From assembly GCA_000230955.3 (NCBI GenBank), contig CP007060.1, positions 1,302,001-1,366,000 of the forward strand: a DNA stretch of 64,000 bases, read 5' to 3'. The position numbers were made by a program, and so were the translations under genes. This document shows, one piece after another, positions 42,261 to 51,573 of this stretch (positions are counted from its first letter, which is position 1; every line of letters begins with the position of its first letter). The notes under the pieces are model-generated. The model made no database searches and was not told where the DNA came from. It was given only the letters and a program-made list of their open reading frames with translations. Origin of the DNA: Halobacterium sp. DL1 (lineage in GTDB: Archaea > Halobacteriota > Halobacteria > Halobacteriales > Halobacteriaceae).

Positions 42261-43622
42261 ATGGAACTGTTCGGTACGGCAGGCATCCGAGGGGACGCCG
42301 TCGAGCGCGTGAGTCCGGCACTCGCGCTCGCTGTCGGCACCGCAGCCGGTGGGGAGGCACGGGGGCACGGCGACCGCGAGTTCGTGGTCGCGCGCGACGG
42401 CCGGGAGACGGGGCCAGCGCTCGTCGCGGCGATGACCGCTGGACTCGAAGCCGCCGGTGCGCGCGTTCAGAACGCGGGCGTGCTCCCGACGCCGGCGCTC
42501 GCCTACGCCTCGCGTGGCCGCCGCGGGGTTCAGGTGACGGCCAGCCACAACCCGCCTGAGGATAACGGCATCAAACTGTTCGTGGACGGCTCGGAGTACG
42601 ACCGCCAGCGCGAGCAGGCCGTCGCCGAGCGCGTCGACGCAGAGGCGACGTACGCCTCCTGGGACGAGTGGGGCGACGCCGAGTCCGTCGAGGTGCTCTC
42701 GGACTACCGGGACGCAGTCGCCGCGTACGCGAGTGAGTTCGGCGCGCCACTCGACGGTCTGACCGTCGTCGTCGACTGCGGGAACGGCGTCGCGAGTCTC
42801 GCCACGCCCCAGGTGCTCCGGCGACTCGGCGCGCACGTCGTGACGCTGAACGCGAACGTGGACGGCCACTTCCCCGGCCGGCCGAGCAAGCCGACGCCGG
42901 AGACCATCACCGACCTTCGCGCGTTCGTCGCCGAGAGCGACGCCGCGTTCGGCATCGCTCACGACGGCGACGCCGACCGTATCGTCGTCGTTGACGGCGA
43001 CGGCGACGTCGTCCACGAAGACACGGTACTCGCGATTCTCGCCGAGCACTACACCCGGGAGAGCGACGCTGTCGACCCGGTCGTCGTGACGACGCCGAAC
43101 GCGTCGGCCCGCATCGACGAGCGCGTGCAGGACGCCGGCGGCCGCGTCGAGCGCGTCCGACTCGGCGCGCTCCACGAGGGCGTCGCGGACGCCGAGGCCA
43201 ACGGTGGCGACGTAGTGTTCGCCGCCGAGCCCTGGAAGCACGTCCACACCGGCTTCGGTGGCTGGATCGACGGTGTTGCGTCCGCCGCAGTGCTCTCGGG
43301 CCTCGTGGCGGACGCAGACGGCTTGGCGCCGCTCCGCGACCCGGTCACGGAGCGCCCATACCGGAAGGTCAGCGTCGACTGCGTGGACGCCCGGAAGGTA
43401 GCCGCGATGGACGAACTCGCTCAGACGCTCCCCGACGCGTACCCCGACGCGAGCGTCGACACCGAGTACGGCGTCCGACTCGAGTTCCCCGACGCGTCGT
43501 GGACGCTCGTGCGCCCCAGCGGCACGGAACCGTACGTCCGCGTCTACGCGGAGAGCGACGACGTCGACGCCCTGGTCGACGAGGTTGCCGGGGTCGTCGA
43601 GGACGCCGTGCGCTCGGCCTAA
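42261..43622 (+). CDS. phosphohexomutase (phosphomannomutase / phosphoglucosamine mutase family)
   Basis: A 453-residue alpha-D-phosphohexomutase. The phosphoserine loop is VTASHNPPEDNGIKLF (S95), the metal loop is AHDGDADRIVVV (near 235), the sugar loop lies in FGGWIDGVASAAVLSG, and the phosphate loop RPSGTEPYVRVYAES is near the C-terminus. The family includes enzymes for mannose, glucose, glucosamine and pentose phosphates; the start MELFGTAGIRGDAVERV fits archaeal GlmM/ManB. Its position beside a nucleoside uptake and salvage cluster makes a pentose-1-phosphate mutase role worth testing. Confidence 0.88.
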   Translation: MELFGTAGIRGDAVERVSPALALAVGTAAGGEARGHGDREFVVARDGRETGPALVAAMTAGLEAAGARVQNAGVLPTPALAYASRGRRGVQVTASHNPPEDNGIKLFVDGSEYDRQREQAVAERVDAEATYASWDEWGDAESVEVLSDYRDAVAAYASEFGAPLDGLTVVVDCGNGVASLATPQVLRRLGAHVVTLNANVDGHFPGRPSKPTPETITDLRAFVAESDAAFGIAHDGDADRIVVVDGDGDVVHEDTVLAILAEHYTRESDAVDPVVVTTPNASARIDERVQDAGGRVERVRLGALHEGVADAEANGGDVVFAAEPWKHVHTGFGGWIDGVASAAVLSGLVADADGLAPLRDPVTERPYRKVSVDCVDARKVAAMDELAQTLPDAYPDASVDTEYGVRLEFPDASWTLVRPSGTEPYVRVYAESDDVDALVDEVAGVVEDAVRSA

Positions 43623-43664
43623 CTAGTACAGCGAATTCGGCCACTCGCCCCCCCTGAAACGACG

Positions 43665-43673
43665 CTTTTATCA
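43665..43673 (+). promoter_or_regulatory. TATA-like box of the BMP-ABC operon
   Basis: CTTTTATCA is centred about 32 nt before the ATG at 43701, a good position for the promoter of the nucleoside transport operon. Confidence 0.45.
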
Positions 43674-43700
43674 GGGTACGTACTACTCTTTGAGGCAACT

Positions 43701-44855
43701 ATGTCCGACTTCGATCGGCGCGAGTTCATCAAGGCAACGGCGGGGCTCGGGGCAGTGGGTCTCGGCGGCATCGCTGGCTGTACCGGCGGCCCCTCGGACG
43801 GCGAGGAGGACACGACGACCTCGACGACCACGACCTCGGACGACTCGGGGAACGACACGACCACGGAATCGACGACCGCGGAGTCCGAGACCACCCACGT
43901 CGGGATGGTGTACGCGACCGGCGGTCTCGGCGACGGGTCGTTCAACGACCAGGCCCAGCAGGGCATCCAGCAGGCAGCCGAGGACTTCAACGTCGAGTAC
44001 CGCGAGACCCAGCCCGACGAGGCCTCGCAGTTCGGCAACTTCCAGCAGCAGCTCGCCAGCTCCACGGACCCCAACTAAGACCTGGTGTCGTGCATCGGGT
44101 TCCTGCAGGCTGACGCGCTCAGCGAGACGGCGGCGAACTTCCCAGACCAGGACTTCCAGATCGTCGACTCCGTGGTCGAGTCGGACAACGTCGGGAACTA
44201 CGTCTTCCAGGAGCACGAGGGGTCGTACCTCGTCGGCGTGCTCGCGTCGATGCTGACGTCCCAGAGCTTCGAGGCGGGCGCGGGTTCGACGAACCCCGAC
44301 AAGACGACCGTCGGCTTCGTCGGCGGCGTCGAGGGCGCACTCATCAAGAAGTTCGAGGCAGGCTTCACGGCCGGCGCGAAGGCCGCGGGCGACAACGTCG
44401 AGGTGCAGACGTCGTACGTCGGTAGCTTCAACGACCCGACTGGCGGCCAGGAGGCCGCCCTCGCGATGTACAACGACGGCGCAGACATCGTCTACCACGC
44501 CTCCGGCAACACTGGGACCGGCGTGTTCCAGGCGGCCCAGGAGCAGGGTCGGTTCGCCATCGGCGTCGACCGCGACCAGTCCGTCACCAAGTCCAGTTAC
44601 CAGGACGTCATCCTGGCGAGCATGGTCAAGCGCGTCGACACGGCCGTGTACAACGCCGTCGAGGCGAAGGTCAACGGCGAGTTCGCGGGTGGAAACGTCA
44701 CGACGCTCGGCCTCGAGAAGGACGGTGTGGCCTGCGTCTACGGCCAGCAGCTCGGCTCGGAGATCCCGGAGGGTGCGAAGAGCGCCGTCAGCGACGCACG
44801 CGAGGGGATCATCGCCGGCGACATCTCCGTCCCGCAGGACCCGTCGAACGTCTAG
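43701..44855 (+). pseudogene. BMP-family nucleoside-binding lipoprotein, interrupted by an in-frame TAA
   Basis: A Tat lipoprotein (DRREFIKATAG, lipobox IAGC) with a threonine-rich linker and the substrate-binding fold of the BMP/PnrA family, such as THVGMVYATGGLGDGSFNDQ and NTGTGVFQAAQEQGRFAIGV. The frame breaks at TAA (44076-44078) after SSTDPN, then resumes without shift as DLVSCIGFLQADALSE. A tyrosine (TAC or TAT) is expected at that point in the family. One nucleotide change explains the gene. Either a real null mutation or a sequencing error. The full protein would have 384 residues and serve the adjacent nucleoside ABC transporter. Confidence 0.88.
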
Positions 44856-44891
44856 GCTGGCCGACCTCTACCCCACTGGTATCTGTACGAA

Positions 44892-46460
44892 ATGAGCCAA
44901 ACGGACGCGGCTGTCCGACTCGAATCGATCACGAAGCGCTTCCCTGGCGTCGTCGCCAACGACGAGGTGGACCTGACCGTCGACCGCGGCACGGTCCACG
45001 CGCTGCTCGGCGAGAACGGCGCGGGGAAGACGACGCTGATGAACGTCCTCTACGGGCTGTACCAGCCGACCGACGGCCGCGTCGTCGTGAACGGCGAGCC
45101 GCGGGACTTCGACTCGCCGCGCGACGCCATCGACGCGGGCATCGGGATGATCCACCAGCACTTCATGCTCGTGGACCCGATGACCATCGCGGAGAACATC
45201 GCGCTCGGCAACGAACCCCGGAAGTGGGGCGGCCTCACCGTCGACGAGGAGGCGGCCCGCCGGGAGGTCGTCGAACTGAGCGAGCGCTACGGCTTCGACG
45301 TCGACCCCGACCAGACGGTTGCCGAAGCGAGCGTCGGCGTCCAGCAGCGCGTCGAGATTCTGAAGGCGCTCTACCGGGGCGCGGACATCCTCATCCTGGA
45401 CGAGCCGACGGCGGTGCTCACCCCCCAGGAGGTCGAGGACCTCTTCGGTGTGCTCGAGGAGCTCACCGACCAGGGGAAGACGGTCATCTTCATCACGCAC
45501 AAGCTCGGCGAGGCGATGCACGCCGCCGACGACGTCACCGTCCTCCGGGACGGCAAGCAGGTCGGCACCGTGGCCGCCGACGAGACGTCGCGTGAGGAAC
45601 TCGCCGAACTGATGGTCGGCCGCGAGGTCATCCTCGGGGTCGAGTCCTCCCCGGTCGAACCGGGGGAGCCGGTGCTCGGCGTCGACTCCCTCTCGGTTCG
45701 GGACGACCGCGACGTGCCGGCGGTGCGCGACGTCTCGTTCACTGTTCGCGAGGGCGAGGTGTTCGGCATCGCGGGCGTCGACGGCAACGGCCAGGCCGAA
45801 CTCGTCGAGGCGATAACGGGCCTCCGCGAGCAGGAGTCAGGCAGCGTCACCTTCGACGGCCGCGACCTCTCGGAGGACTCCCGCCGCGAGCGCATCGAGC
45901 GCGGGATGGCGTACATCCCGGAGGACCGACAGGAGCGCGGCCTCGTGATGGAGTTCGACCTCGTCGAGAACGGGATCCTCGGCAGCCAGCACAGCGCGCC
46001 GTACGCCGGAAACGGCCGCATCGACTGGGATCAGTCACGCGACCACGCCGAACACATCGTCGACGCTTACGACGTTCGACCGCCGAACGCGGACAACGAC
46101 GCCGCGTCGCTGTCGGGCGGCAACCAGCAGAAGTTCATCGTCGGCCGCGAGTTCGAGCGCGACCCGCGACTCGTCGTCGCCACGCACCCGACGCGGGGCG
46201 TCGACATCGGCTCCCAGGAGTTCATCCACGACCGACTGCTTGGCCTCCGCGAGGACGGCCGCGCGGTGCTGCTGGTCTCCTCGAAACTCGACGAAGTACA
46301 GGGGCTCTCGGACCGCCTCGCGGTGATGCACGACGGCGACCTGATGGCCGTCGTCGACCCCGAGGCCATCACGGAGGAGGAACTCGGCCTGCTGATGGCC
46401 GGGGAGTACCCCGAGGACTACCCGACCGCTGAGACCGCCACCCCGGGGGTAGAGTCGTGA
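44892..46460 (+). CDS. nucleoside ABC transporter ATP-binding protein (two ABC domains)
   Basis: A 522-residue protein with two ATPase domains, as in ribose, galactose and nucleoside importers. Domain 1 has Walker A GENGAGKTTLMNVL (about 38-51), AEASVGVQQRVEILKALY and Walker B ILILDEPTAVLT. Domain 2 has a degenerate Walker A (GVDGNGQAELVE), signature LSGGNQQKFIVGRE near 404 and ATHPTRGVDIG. Degeneration of the second site is normal for this family. It is probably the ATPase for the BMP-type binding protein encoded just before and for the two permeases that follow with overlaps. Confidence 0.93.
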   Translation: MSQTDAAVRLESITKRFPGVVANDEVDLTVDRGTVHALLGENGAGKTTLMNVLYGLYQPTDGRVVVNGEPRDFDSPRDAIDAGIGMIHQHFMLVDPMTIAENIALGNEPRKWGGLTVDEEAARREVVELSERYGFDVDPDQTVAEASVGVQQRVEILKALYRGADILILDEPTAVLTPQEVEDLFGVLEELTDQGKTVIFITHKLGEAMHAADDVTVLRDGKQVGTVAADETSREELAELMVGREVILGVESSPVEPGEPVLGVDSLSVRDDRDVPAVRDVSFTVREGEVFGIAGVDGNGQAELVEAITGLREQESGSVTFDGRDLSEDSRRERIERGMAYIPEDRQERGLVMEFDLVENGILGSQHSAPYAGNGRIDWDQSRDHAEHIVDAYDVRPPNADNDAASLSGGNQQKFIVGREFERDPRLVVATHPTRGVDIGSQEFIHDRLLGLREDGRAVLLVSSKLDEVQGLSDRLAVMHDGDLMAVVDPEAITEEELGLLMAGEYPEDYPTAETATPGVES

Positions 46461-47734
46461 CGGTCCGCGACCGAGCCCAGGACGCGATGGTGCGACTCGT
46501 CAACGCCTCCGGCTTCGAACGCCTGCTCATCAGCCTCTCCGCACTGCTGCTCTCCATCCTCATCGGCGCGGTCATCATCCTCGCCGCCGGGCGTATGACC
46601 GACTGCGGGTCTGCGGTGTACACACTCGCGTTCCCCGGCAGCCTCGTCACCGGACTGGTCGGCGGGGACGCGCTGTTCTCGATGGGGTTCTGTTACGACC
46701 CGTTCTCGGTGTACGACAAGCTGTTCCTCGGCGCGCTCGGAGACGTCCTCAACAACCCGACGAACGGCCAGTTCGCCACCACGCTCGCGGAGACGACCAT
46801 CCTGATGTTCACTGGCGTGGCCGTCGCCATCGCCTTCCGCGCGGGCATCTTCAACATCGGGGCGCAGGGCCAGCTCGTCGTCGGCGCGCTGCTCACCGCT
46901 GTCGTGCTCGTCTACGTCGCGCCCGCGTTCTCGGGACTCGGCGTCGTTGCGACGCTCGTCCTGCTCCCGTTCGGCCTGTTGCTCGGCGCGCTCGGCGGGG
47001 GCGCCTACGGGGCGCTCCCCGGCGCGCTGAAGGCGTACGCGGACGCCAACGAGGTCATTACAACCATCATGCTGAACTTCGTCGCCACCTCCGTCGCGCT
47101 CTACCTGGTGTCGGACCACTTCAAAGACCCCGAGAGTTTCGCCGACCAGACCGTGGCGATCCCCGACTTCTCGCTGTTCCCGTCGATGCTGTTCCGGGCG
47201 CGAGACGACTTCTCGCTGGTCGCGCTCGGCATCGGCGTGCTCACACTCGTCGGCATCTGGTACGTCCTCACCCGGACGTCGTTCGGCTACGACGTGCGCA
47301 CGAGCGGCCTCCAGCCGGACGCCGCCGAATACGGTGGGGTCGATGCAGACCGGACCATCGTGTCCAGCATGGCGCTGTCCGGCGCGCTCGCTGGCGTCGG
47401 CGGCGCAGTGTACGTGTTGATGATACTCGGGAACTTCCAGACTGGAGTCCCGTCGTACGGCTTCGACGGCATCACCGTCTCCATCCTCGCGGGCAACAAC
47501 CCGCTCGGCGTCGGCTTCGCTGCGTTCCTCTTCGGCGTCCTGAAGAGCGGGTCCATCGTCGTCCAGGTGGGCTCGGACGTGCCGCCGGAACTGGTGGGCG
47601 TGCTCCGCGGGCTCATCATCCTCTTCGTCGCCATGCCGGAGTTCTTCCGGATGGCTGGTCGGAAGTTCTACTCGGTCCAGCCGACGGGGAACCGCGCTGT
47701 CGCCGCGGACGGCGGAGGTGGTCACGATGAGTGA
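46457..47734 (+). CDS. nucleoside ABC transporter permease 1
   Basis: A 425-residue permease from a GTG start overlapping the ATPase stop by 4 bp. It has about nine to ten transmembrane helices and the family features AFRAGIFNIGAQGQLVVGAL (about 120-140) and ANEVITTIMLNFVATSVALY (about 195-215). This matches the YufP/NupP-type BPD_transp_2 permeases of nucleoside importers. It forms a heterodimer with the following gene product. The C-terminal tail is glycine-rich and acidic. Confidence 0.9.
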   Translation: MTVRDRAQDAMVRLVNASGFERLLISLSALLLSILIGAVIILAAGRMTDCGSAVYTLAFPGSLVTGLVGGDALFSMGFCYDPFSVYDKLFLGALGDVLNNPTNGQFATTLAETTILMFTGVAVAIAFRAGIFNIGAQGQLVVGALLTAVVLVYVAPAFSGLGVVATLVLLPFGLLLGALGGGAYGALPGALKAYADANEVITTIMLNFVATSVALYLVSDHFKDPESFADQTVAIPDFSLFPSMLFRARDDFSLVALGIGVLTLVGIWYVLTRTSFGYDVRTSGLQPDAAEYGGVDADRTIVSSMALSGALAGVGGAVYVLMILGNFQTGVPSYGFDGITVSILAGNNPLGVGFAAFLFGVLKSGSIVVQVGSDVPPELVGVLRGLIILFVAMPEFFRMAGRKFYSVQPTGNRAVAADGGGGHDE

Positions 47735-48920
47735 GGCGTCCATCCGCGGCCGCGCCGGGTCGGCAGTCCGGAACGCCCGCGAGCGACTCTTCGAGGGGCG
47801 CAGCCCTCTCCAGCAGATCGTCATCGCCGTCTCGTTGTTCGCCGGGGTCGCGCTGCTCGCGGGGGGCATCTTCGCACCGAACTCGACGGCCTCGGACCTG
47901 CTCACCATCTTGTTCGCGGACTCGACGCTCGCCGCCACGCTGCGGCTATCCGTCCCCATCGCGTTCGCCGCGCTCGGTGGCATCTTCGCGGAGAAGAGCG
48001 GCGTCATCAACATCGGCCTCGAGGGCCTGCTCATCATCTCCGCGTTCACGGGCATCTGGGCGACGGACATCACCGGCAGCGTCTGGCTGGGGCTGCTCGG
48101 CGGTATCGTCGCCAGCACGCTGCTCGCGGGCCTGTTCGCGGTGGTCTGCATCGAGTTCCGCGCCGACCAGATCATCGCCGGTCTCGCCGTCTGGCTCATC
48201 GCGCTCGGCCTCGCGCCATTCGCGTCCTCCGTCGTCTACGGCGGGACCACCACCGTCAGCGTCCCCACCTTCCAGACGCTGCCGAACATGAACGTGCCCG
48301 TGCTCTCGGCGCTCGTCACGACGCCGCTCGGCTTCGTCGTCGAACTCCCGGTCTTCGGCGTGCTCGACCTCGAGTCGTCGCTCGTCGGCATCCCGTTCTT
48401 CGGGGCGCTGTTCGATGCCAACCCCACTGTCTACCTGATGTTCGCGGCCGTCGCGCTGTCGTGGTACACGCTCAACCGCACCGCGTTCGGCCGGTGGGTG
48501 GTCGCCAGTGGCGAGAACCCGAAGGCACTCGACACCGCCGGCGTCAACGTCCACCGCGTGCGCTACGCCGCCGTCCTGCTGTCGGGCGTGCTGGCGGGCG
48601 TCGGGGGCGCGGCGCTCGCGCTCGGCATCGGCCAGTTCACTGGGAACGGCCCGACGATGGTCAACGGCAAGGGGTTCATCGCCATCGTCGCCTACCTGTT
48701 CGGGAACTACAACCCCATCGGGGCGTTCCTCTCGACGATGCTGTTTGCAGGCCTCGACGCCGTCCAGTTGACCCTCCAGGCGCGTGACGTCTTCCAGGTT
48801 CCGCGGCCGCTCGTGCGCACCATCCCGTACGTCACCGTCATCATCGTGCTCGCGCTGTTCGGTCGCACCCGCCTGCCGGAGGCGGCCGGCGACAACTACG
48901 AGTCCGGCGAGGGCGAGTGA
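47727..48920 (+). CDS. nucleoside ABC transporter permease 2
   Basis: A 397-residue permease of the YufQ/NupQ type. The ATG at 47727 overlaps the previous stop by 8 bp; a GTG at 47718 is possible but less likely. Family motifs are ALGGIFAEKSGVINIGLEGL (about 83-102) and FRADQIIAGLAVWLIALGLA, and the C-terminal part reads GFIAIVAYLFGNYNPIGAFL. It completes the importer with the first permease and the ATPase. Confidence 0.9.
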   Translation: MSEASIRGRAGSAVRNARERLFEGRSPLQQIVIAVSLFAGVALLAGGIFAPNSTASDLLTILFADSTLAATLRLSVPIAFAALGGIFAEKSGVINIGLEGLLIISAFTGIWATDITGSVWLGLLGGIVASTLLAGLFAVVCIEFRADQIIAGLAVWLIALGLAPFASSVVYGGTTTVSVPTFQTLPNMNVPVLSALVTTPLGFVVELPVFGVLDLESSLVGIPFFGALFDANPTVYLMFAAVALSWYTLNRTAFGRWVVASGENPKALDTAGVNVHRVRYAAVLLSGVLAGVGGAALALGIGQFTGNGPTMVNGKGFIAIVAYLFGNYNPIGAFLSTMLFAGLDAVQLTLQARDVFQVPRPLVRTIPYVTVIIVLALFGRTRLPEAAGDNYESGEGE

Positions 48921-49085
48921 GGCCGGCGTCGGCCCACAGACAGCCCTCCATCGGAACGGGTGATATGCAGCGCCCGAGGCGCCGTGTCGGCTCTGTCACT
49001 GGATTTCTGTGGAAACGACCGTGGTTCAGAAGTCACTGACTGCACACCACCTACTGTTTTGCCCGCGCCGGAAGAAGGCATAGGC

Positions 49086-49481
49086 ATGGACGAAGCCGAC
49101 CTGCTGTCTGCCGCGCGCGACTCGCTCGACGACGCGTACGTCCCGTACTCCGAGTACCCCGTCGGCGCCGCCATCGAGACGGCCGACGGCGAGGTGTACG
49201 TCGGCTGCAACATCGAGAACGCCAACTACTCCAACAGCCTCCACGCCGAGGAGGTCGCCATCGGGGAGGCCATCAAGGACGGCCACCGGGAGTTCGAGCG
49301 CCTCGTCGTCACGTCCGCCGAACGCGACGCGGTCACGCCCTGCGGGATGTGCCGCCAGACGCTCGCGGAGTTCTGCGACGACGAGCTGCCGGTGCTCTGC
49401 GACGCCGGCGAGGACTTCGAGCGCTACACGCTCGGCGAGTTGATTCCCGACACGATCACGCCCCAGATGCTCGGGAAGTGA
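49086..49481 (+). CDS. cdd: cytidine deaminase
   Basis: A 131-residue homotetrameric-type cytidine deaminase. The catalytic zinc motif is present: HAEEVAIGEAI (H-A-E near 54) and PCGMCRQTLAEF with two cysteines (about 83-94). The N-terminal PYSEYPVGAAIETADGEVYVG is also typical. It converts cytidine and deoxycytidine to uridine forms, which the uridine phosphorylase encoded further on can cleave. It follows the nucleoside importer genes and overlaps the convergent EamA gene by 26 bp. Confidence 0.94.
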   Translation: MDEADLLSAARDSLDDAYVPYSEYPVGAAIETADGEVYVGCNIENANYSNSLHAEEVAIGEAIKDGHREFERLVVTSAERDAVTPCGMCRQTLAEFCDDELPVLCDAGEDFERYTLGELIPDTITPQMLGK

Positions 49482-50364
49482 GCAGGTCGACGAACGTCGC
49501 CCTGTTCAACAGCACGAACCCCACCGCGACGACGACGAACCCGAGCACGGTGACTGGACCGACGCTGTGGCCGAGCACCACCCACCCGACCACGGCCGTC
49601 ACCACGGGCACCGCGTAGGAGACAAGGTTGGCCCGGACTGGTCCCACGACGTCGATGAGTTCGAAGTAGAACGGGTAGGCCAGCGCCGTCGCGACGACGC
49701 CCACGTAGAGAATTGAAACTACGAGCGTCGACGTGTCCGGGAGCACCTGCGACTCTCCGAGGAGACTACTGAGAACGTGGAGGAGAACTGCGCCGAGGAC
49801 GAGCCCCCAGGCCGTCTCCGCGAGCGCGTCGAGTCCGGAGTCCAGACGGCTCACGAGCACGCTCCCGAGCGCGAGGTTGGCGGCCCCGACGAGCACCAGT
49901 AATTTGCCGAGCGCTCCGCCCGTGAGTGCGGCGAACGACGGCTGGACGACGATGCCAACCCCCACCAGACCGAGCGCGAGGCCGAGGAACTCGACACTGT
50001 CGAGGCGGTCGGACGGGAGGAGGCCGCGCGCGAACCCCGTCGCGATGACCGGGGCCGTGCTGAAGAGGATGGACGCGACCGCTCCGGTGGTGTACTGCTG
50101 GCCGGTGAACAGGAAGGCGTTCATGAACGCCGCGACCAGCACGCCGTTCACAGCGACGCTCAGCACGTCGGCGCGGGTTCTCGGCAGCACGCGGTCCGAT
50201 AGCAGGAACGCCAGCGGAACTGCGGTCACCGCGGCGACGTCGAGGCGGAAGGCCGCGAACAGGACCGCCGGGAGCGCCGTCAGCCCCACGTCGATGGCCA
50301 CGTAGGCACCGCCCCAGGCGAGCACGACGACGGCGAACAGGACGACGGCGCGGTTCCGAGACAC
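49456..50364 (-). CDS. EamA/DMT-family transporter
   Basis: A 302-residue membrane protein with ten helices in two EamA repeats (AVVLFAVVVLAWGGAYVAID at the start; VLVSRLDSGLDALAETAWGL in the second half; LIDVVGPVRANLVSYAVPVV near 240). The family exports metabolites, including amino acids or nucleobases. Start: a GTG at 50364 gives MSRNRAVVLFAV; the frame is open further upstream but without recognisable sequence. It is inserted between cdd and the uridine phosphorylase, on the opposite strand. Confidence 0.85.
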   Translation of the reverse strand: MSRNRAVVLFAVVVLAWGGAYVAIDVGLTALPAVLFAAFRLDVAAVTAVPLAFLLSDRVLPRTRADVLSVAVNGVLVAAFMNAFLFTGQQYTTGAVASILFSTAPVIATGFARGLLPSDRLDSVEFLGLALGLVGVGIVVQPSFAALTGGALGKLLVLVGAANLALGSVLVSRLDSGLDALAETAWGLVLGAVLLHVLSSLLGESQVLPDTSTLVVSILYVGVVATALAYPFYFELIDVVGPVRANLVSYAVPVVTAVVGWVVLGHSVGPVTVLGFVVVAVGFVLLNRATFVDLLTSRASGA

Positions 50365-50472
50365 GCCGACGACAACGACCGCCACGACGAAGTGTGTTGG
50401 GCTCCCGGCACGCCGCCGGAGCTGCCGACGAAACGGCAAGACACTTTGTGTCGGGCGGCCGAATCGGCTGGC

Positions 50473-51294
50473 ATGCCCGGCGACAGCGAGGACCCGAACG
50501 ACGAGGTCCAGTACCACATCGAACTCGCAGAGGGGGACGTCGCGAACGCGGTGCTCCTCCCTGGCAACCCGGAGCGCCTCGACAAGATCACGCCGTTCTG
50601 GGACGACCACGAGGAGATGGCCTACCACCGCGAGTACCGCACCGCTACCGGTCGCTACGAGGGGACGCCCATCTCGGTCACCTCGACCGGCATCGGCTCC
50701 CCGTCGGCCGCCATCGCCGTCGAGGAACTCGCGCGGGTCGGCGCGGACACGTTCATCCGCGTCGGCTCCTGTGGCGCCCTCCAGGCCGACATGGACCCCG
50801 GGGACCTCGTCATCACGCGGGGCGCCGTTCGGCAGGAAGGGACCAGCGACGAGTACGTCCGCGAGGACTACCCCGCGGTCGCCGACCACGAGGTCGTCGC
50901 GGCGCTCGTCGCCGCCGCCGAGCGGCTCGGTCACGACTACCACGTCGGCCTCACGATGAGTTCGGACTCCTTCTACGCGGGCCAGGGACGGGCTGGGTTC
51001 GACGGCTTCGAGGCTGCGGGCAGCGACGACCTGGTCGACGAACTGAAGGCGGCGAACGTGAAGAACGTCGAGATGGAGGCGGCGGCCATCCTCACGCTCG
51101 CGAACATCTACGGCCTACGCGGCGGCGCCGTCTGCTCGGTGTTCGCCAACCGCGAGACCGGGGAGTTCCTCACGGAGGGCGAGACCACGGCGGCAGAGAC
51201 GGCGAGCCTCGCGGTCCACCTCCTGGAGAAGATGGACCAGAAGAAGGCCGAAGCCGGCGTCGACCGGTGGCACGCCGGTCTGAGCCTGGAGTAG
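50473..51294 (+). CDS. udp: uridine phosphorylase-like nucleoside phosphorylase
   Basis: A 273-residue member of the PNP/UDP phosphorylase family. The phosphate-binding N-terminus is AVLLPGNPERLDKI (about 28-41), then STGIGSPSAAIAVEELARVG and FIRVGSCGALQADM, and the nucleoside-binding NVEMEAAAILTLA (near 199). It cleaves uridine (possibly other nucleosides) to base and ribose-1-phosphate. Start at 50473 (MPGDSEDPNDEVQYHIELAE). Together with cdd and the ABC importer, it completes a cytidine-to-uracil salvage route. Confidence 0.9.
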   Translation: MPGDSEDPNDEVQYHIELAEGDVANAVLLPGNPERLDKITPFWDDHEEMAYHREYRTATGRYEGTPISVTSTGIGSPSAAIAVEELARVGADTFIRVGSCGALQADMDPGDLVITRGAVRQEGTSDEYVREDYPAVADHEVVAALVAAAERLGHDYHVGLTMSSDSFYAGQGRAGFDGFEAAGSDDLVDELKAANVKNVEMEAAAILTLANIYGLRGGAVCSVFANRETGEFLTEGETTAAETASLAVHLLEKMDQKKAEAGVDRWHAGLSLE

Positions 51295-51321
51295 ACAGCG
51301 ACCCCGTCCACTCTACTGGTT

Positions 51322-51477
51322 CTACCGTTCGGGGTCGACGTCGTCCGAGAGGAAGATGCTGTCCTCGCCCGAGTAGAACGTGTCCAGGGCGCGGAGCGCG
51401 CCGATGTACGCCCCGATTGCGACGACGGTGACGGCCACGAGGAGGCTGAACGCGATGCCGATGAGTTCGGAGACCAT
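51322..51477 (-). CDS. small single-helix membrane protein (51 residues)
   Basis: A 51-codon gene starting MVSELIGIAFSLLVAVTVVA, with one or two hydrophobic segments and an acidic tail ending FLSDDVDPER. The ATG at 51477 is favoured because longer readings have no better start context. The reading frame is coherent and haloarchaeal in composition. The function is unknown. Confidence 0.55.
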   Translation of the reverse strand: MVSELIGIAFSLLVAVTVVAIGAYIGALRALDTFYSGEDSIFLSDDVDPER

Positions 51478-51573
51478 ACCTGGGGTCCACGGCGCTCGGT
51501 CTTCAAATGGCGGGTTGGACGTCTGCGCGTGGTCCTTCCAAACTCCTAAACCGGCTGCCGGAGTGCTACCGGT

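Noticed and set aside
46418-48199. A 593-codon reverse frame over the nucleoside permease genes.
   Set aside because: The forward frames are recognised permeases with proper overlaps; the reverse reading is compositional.
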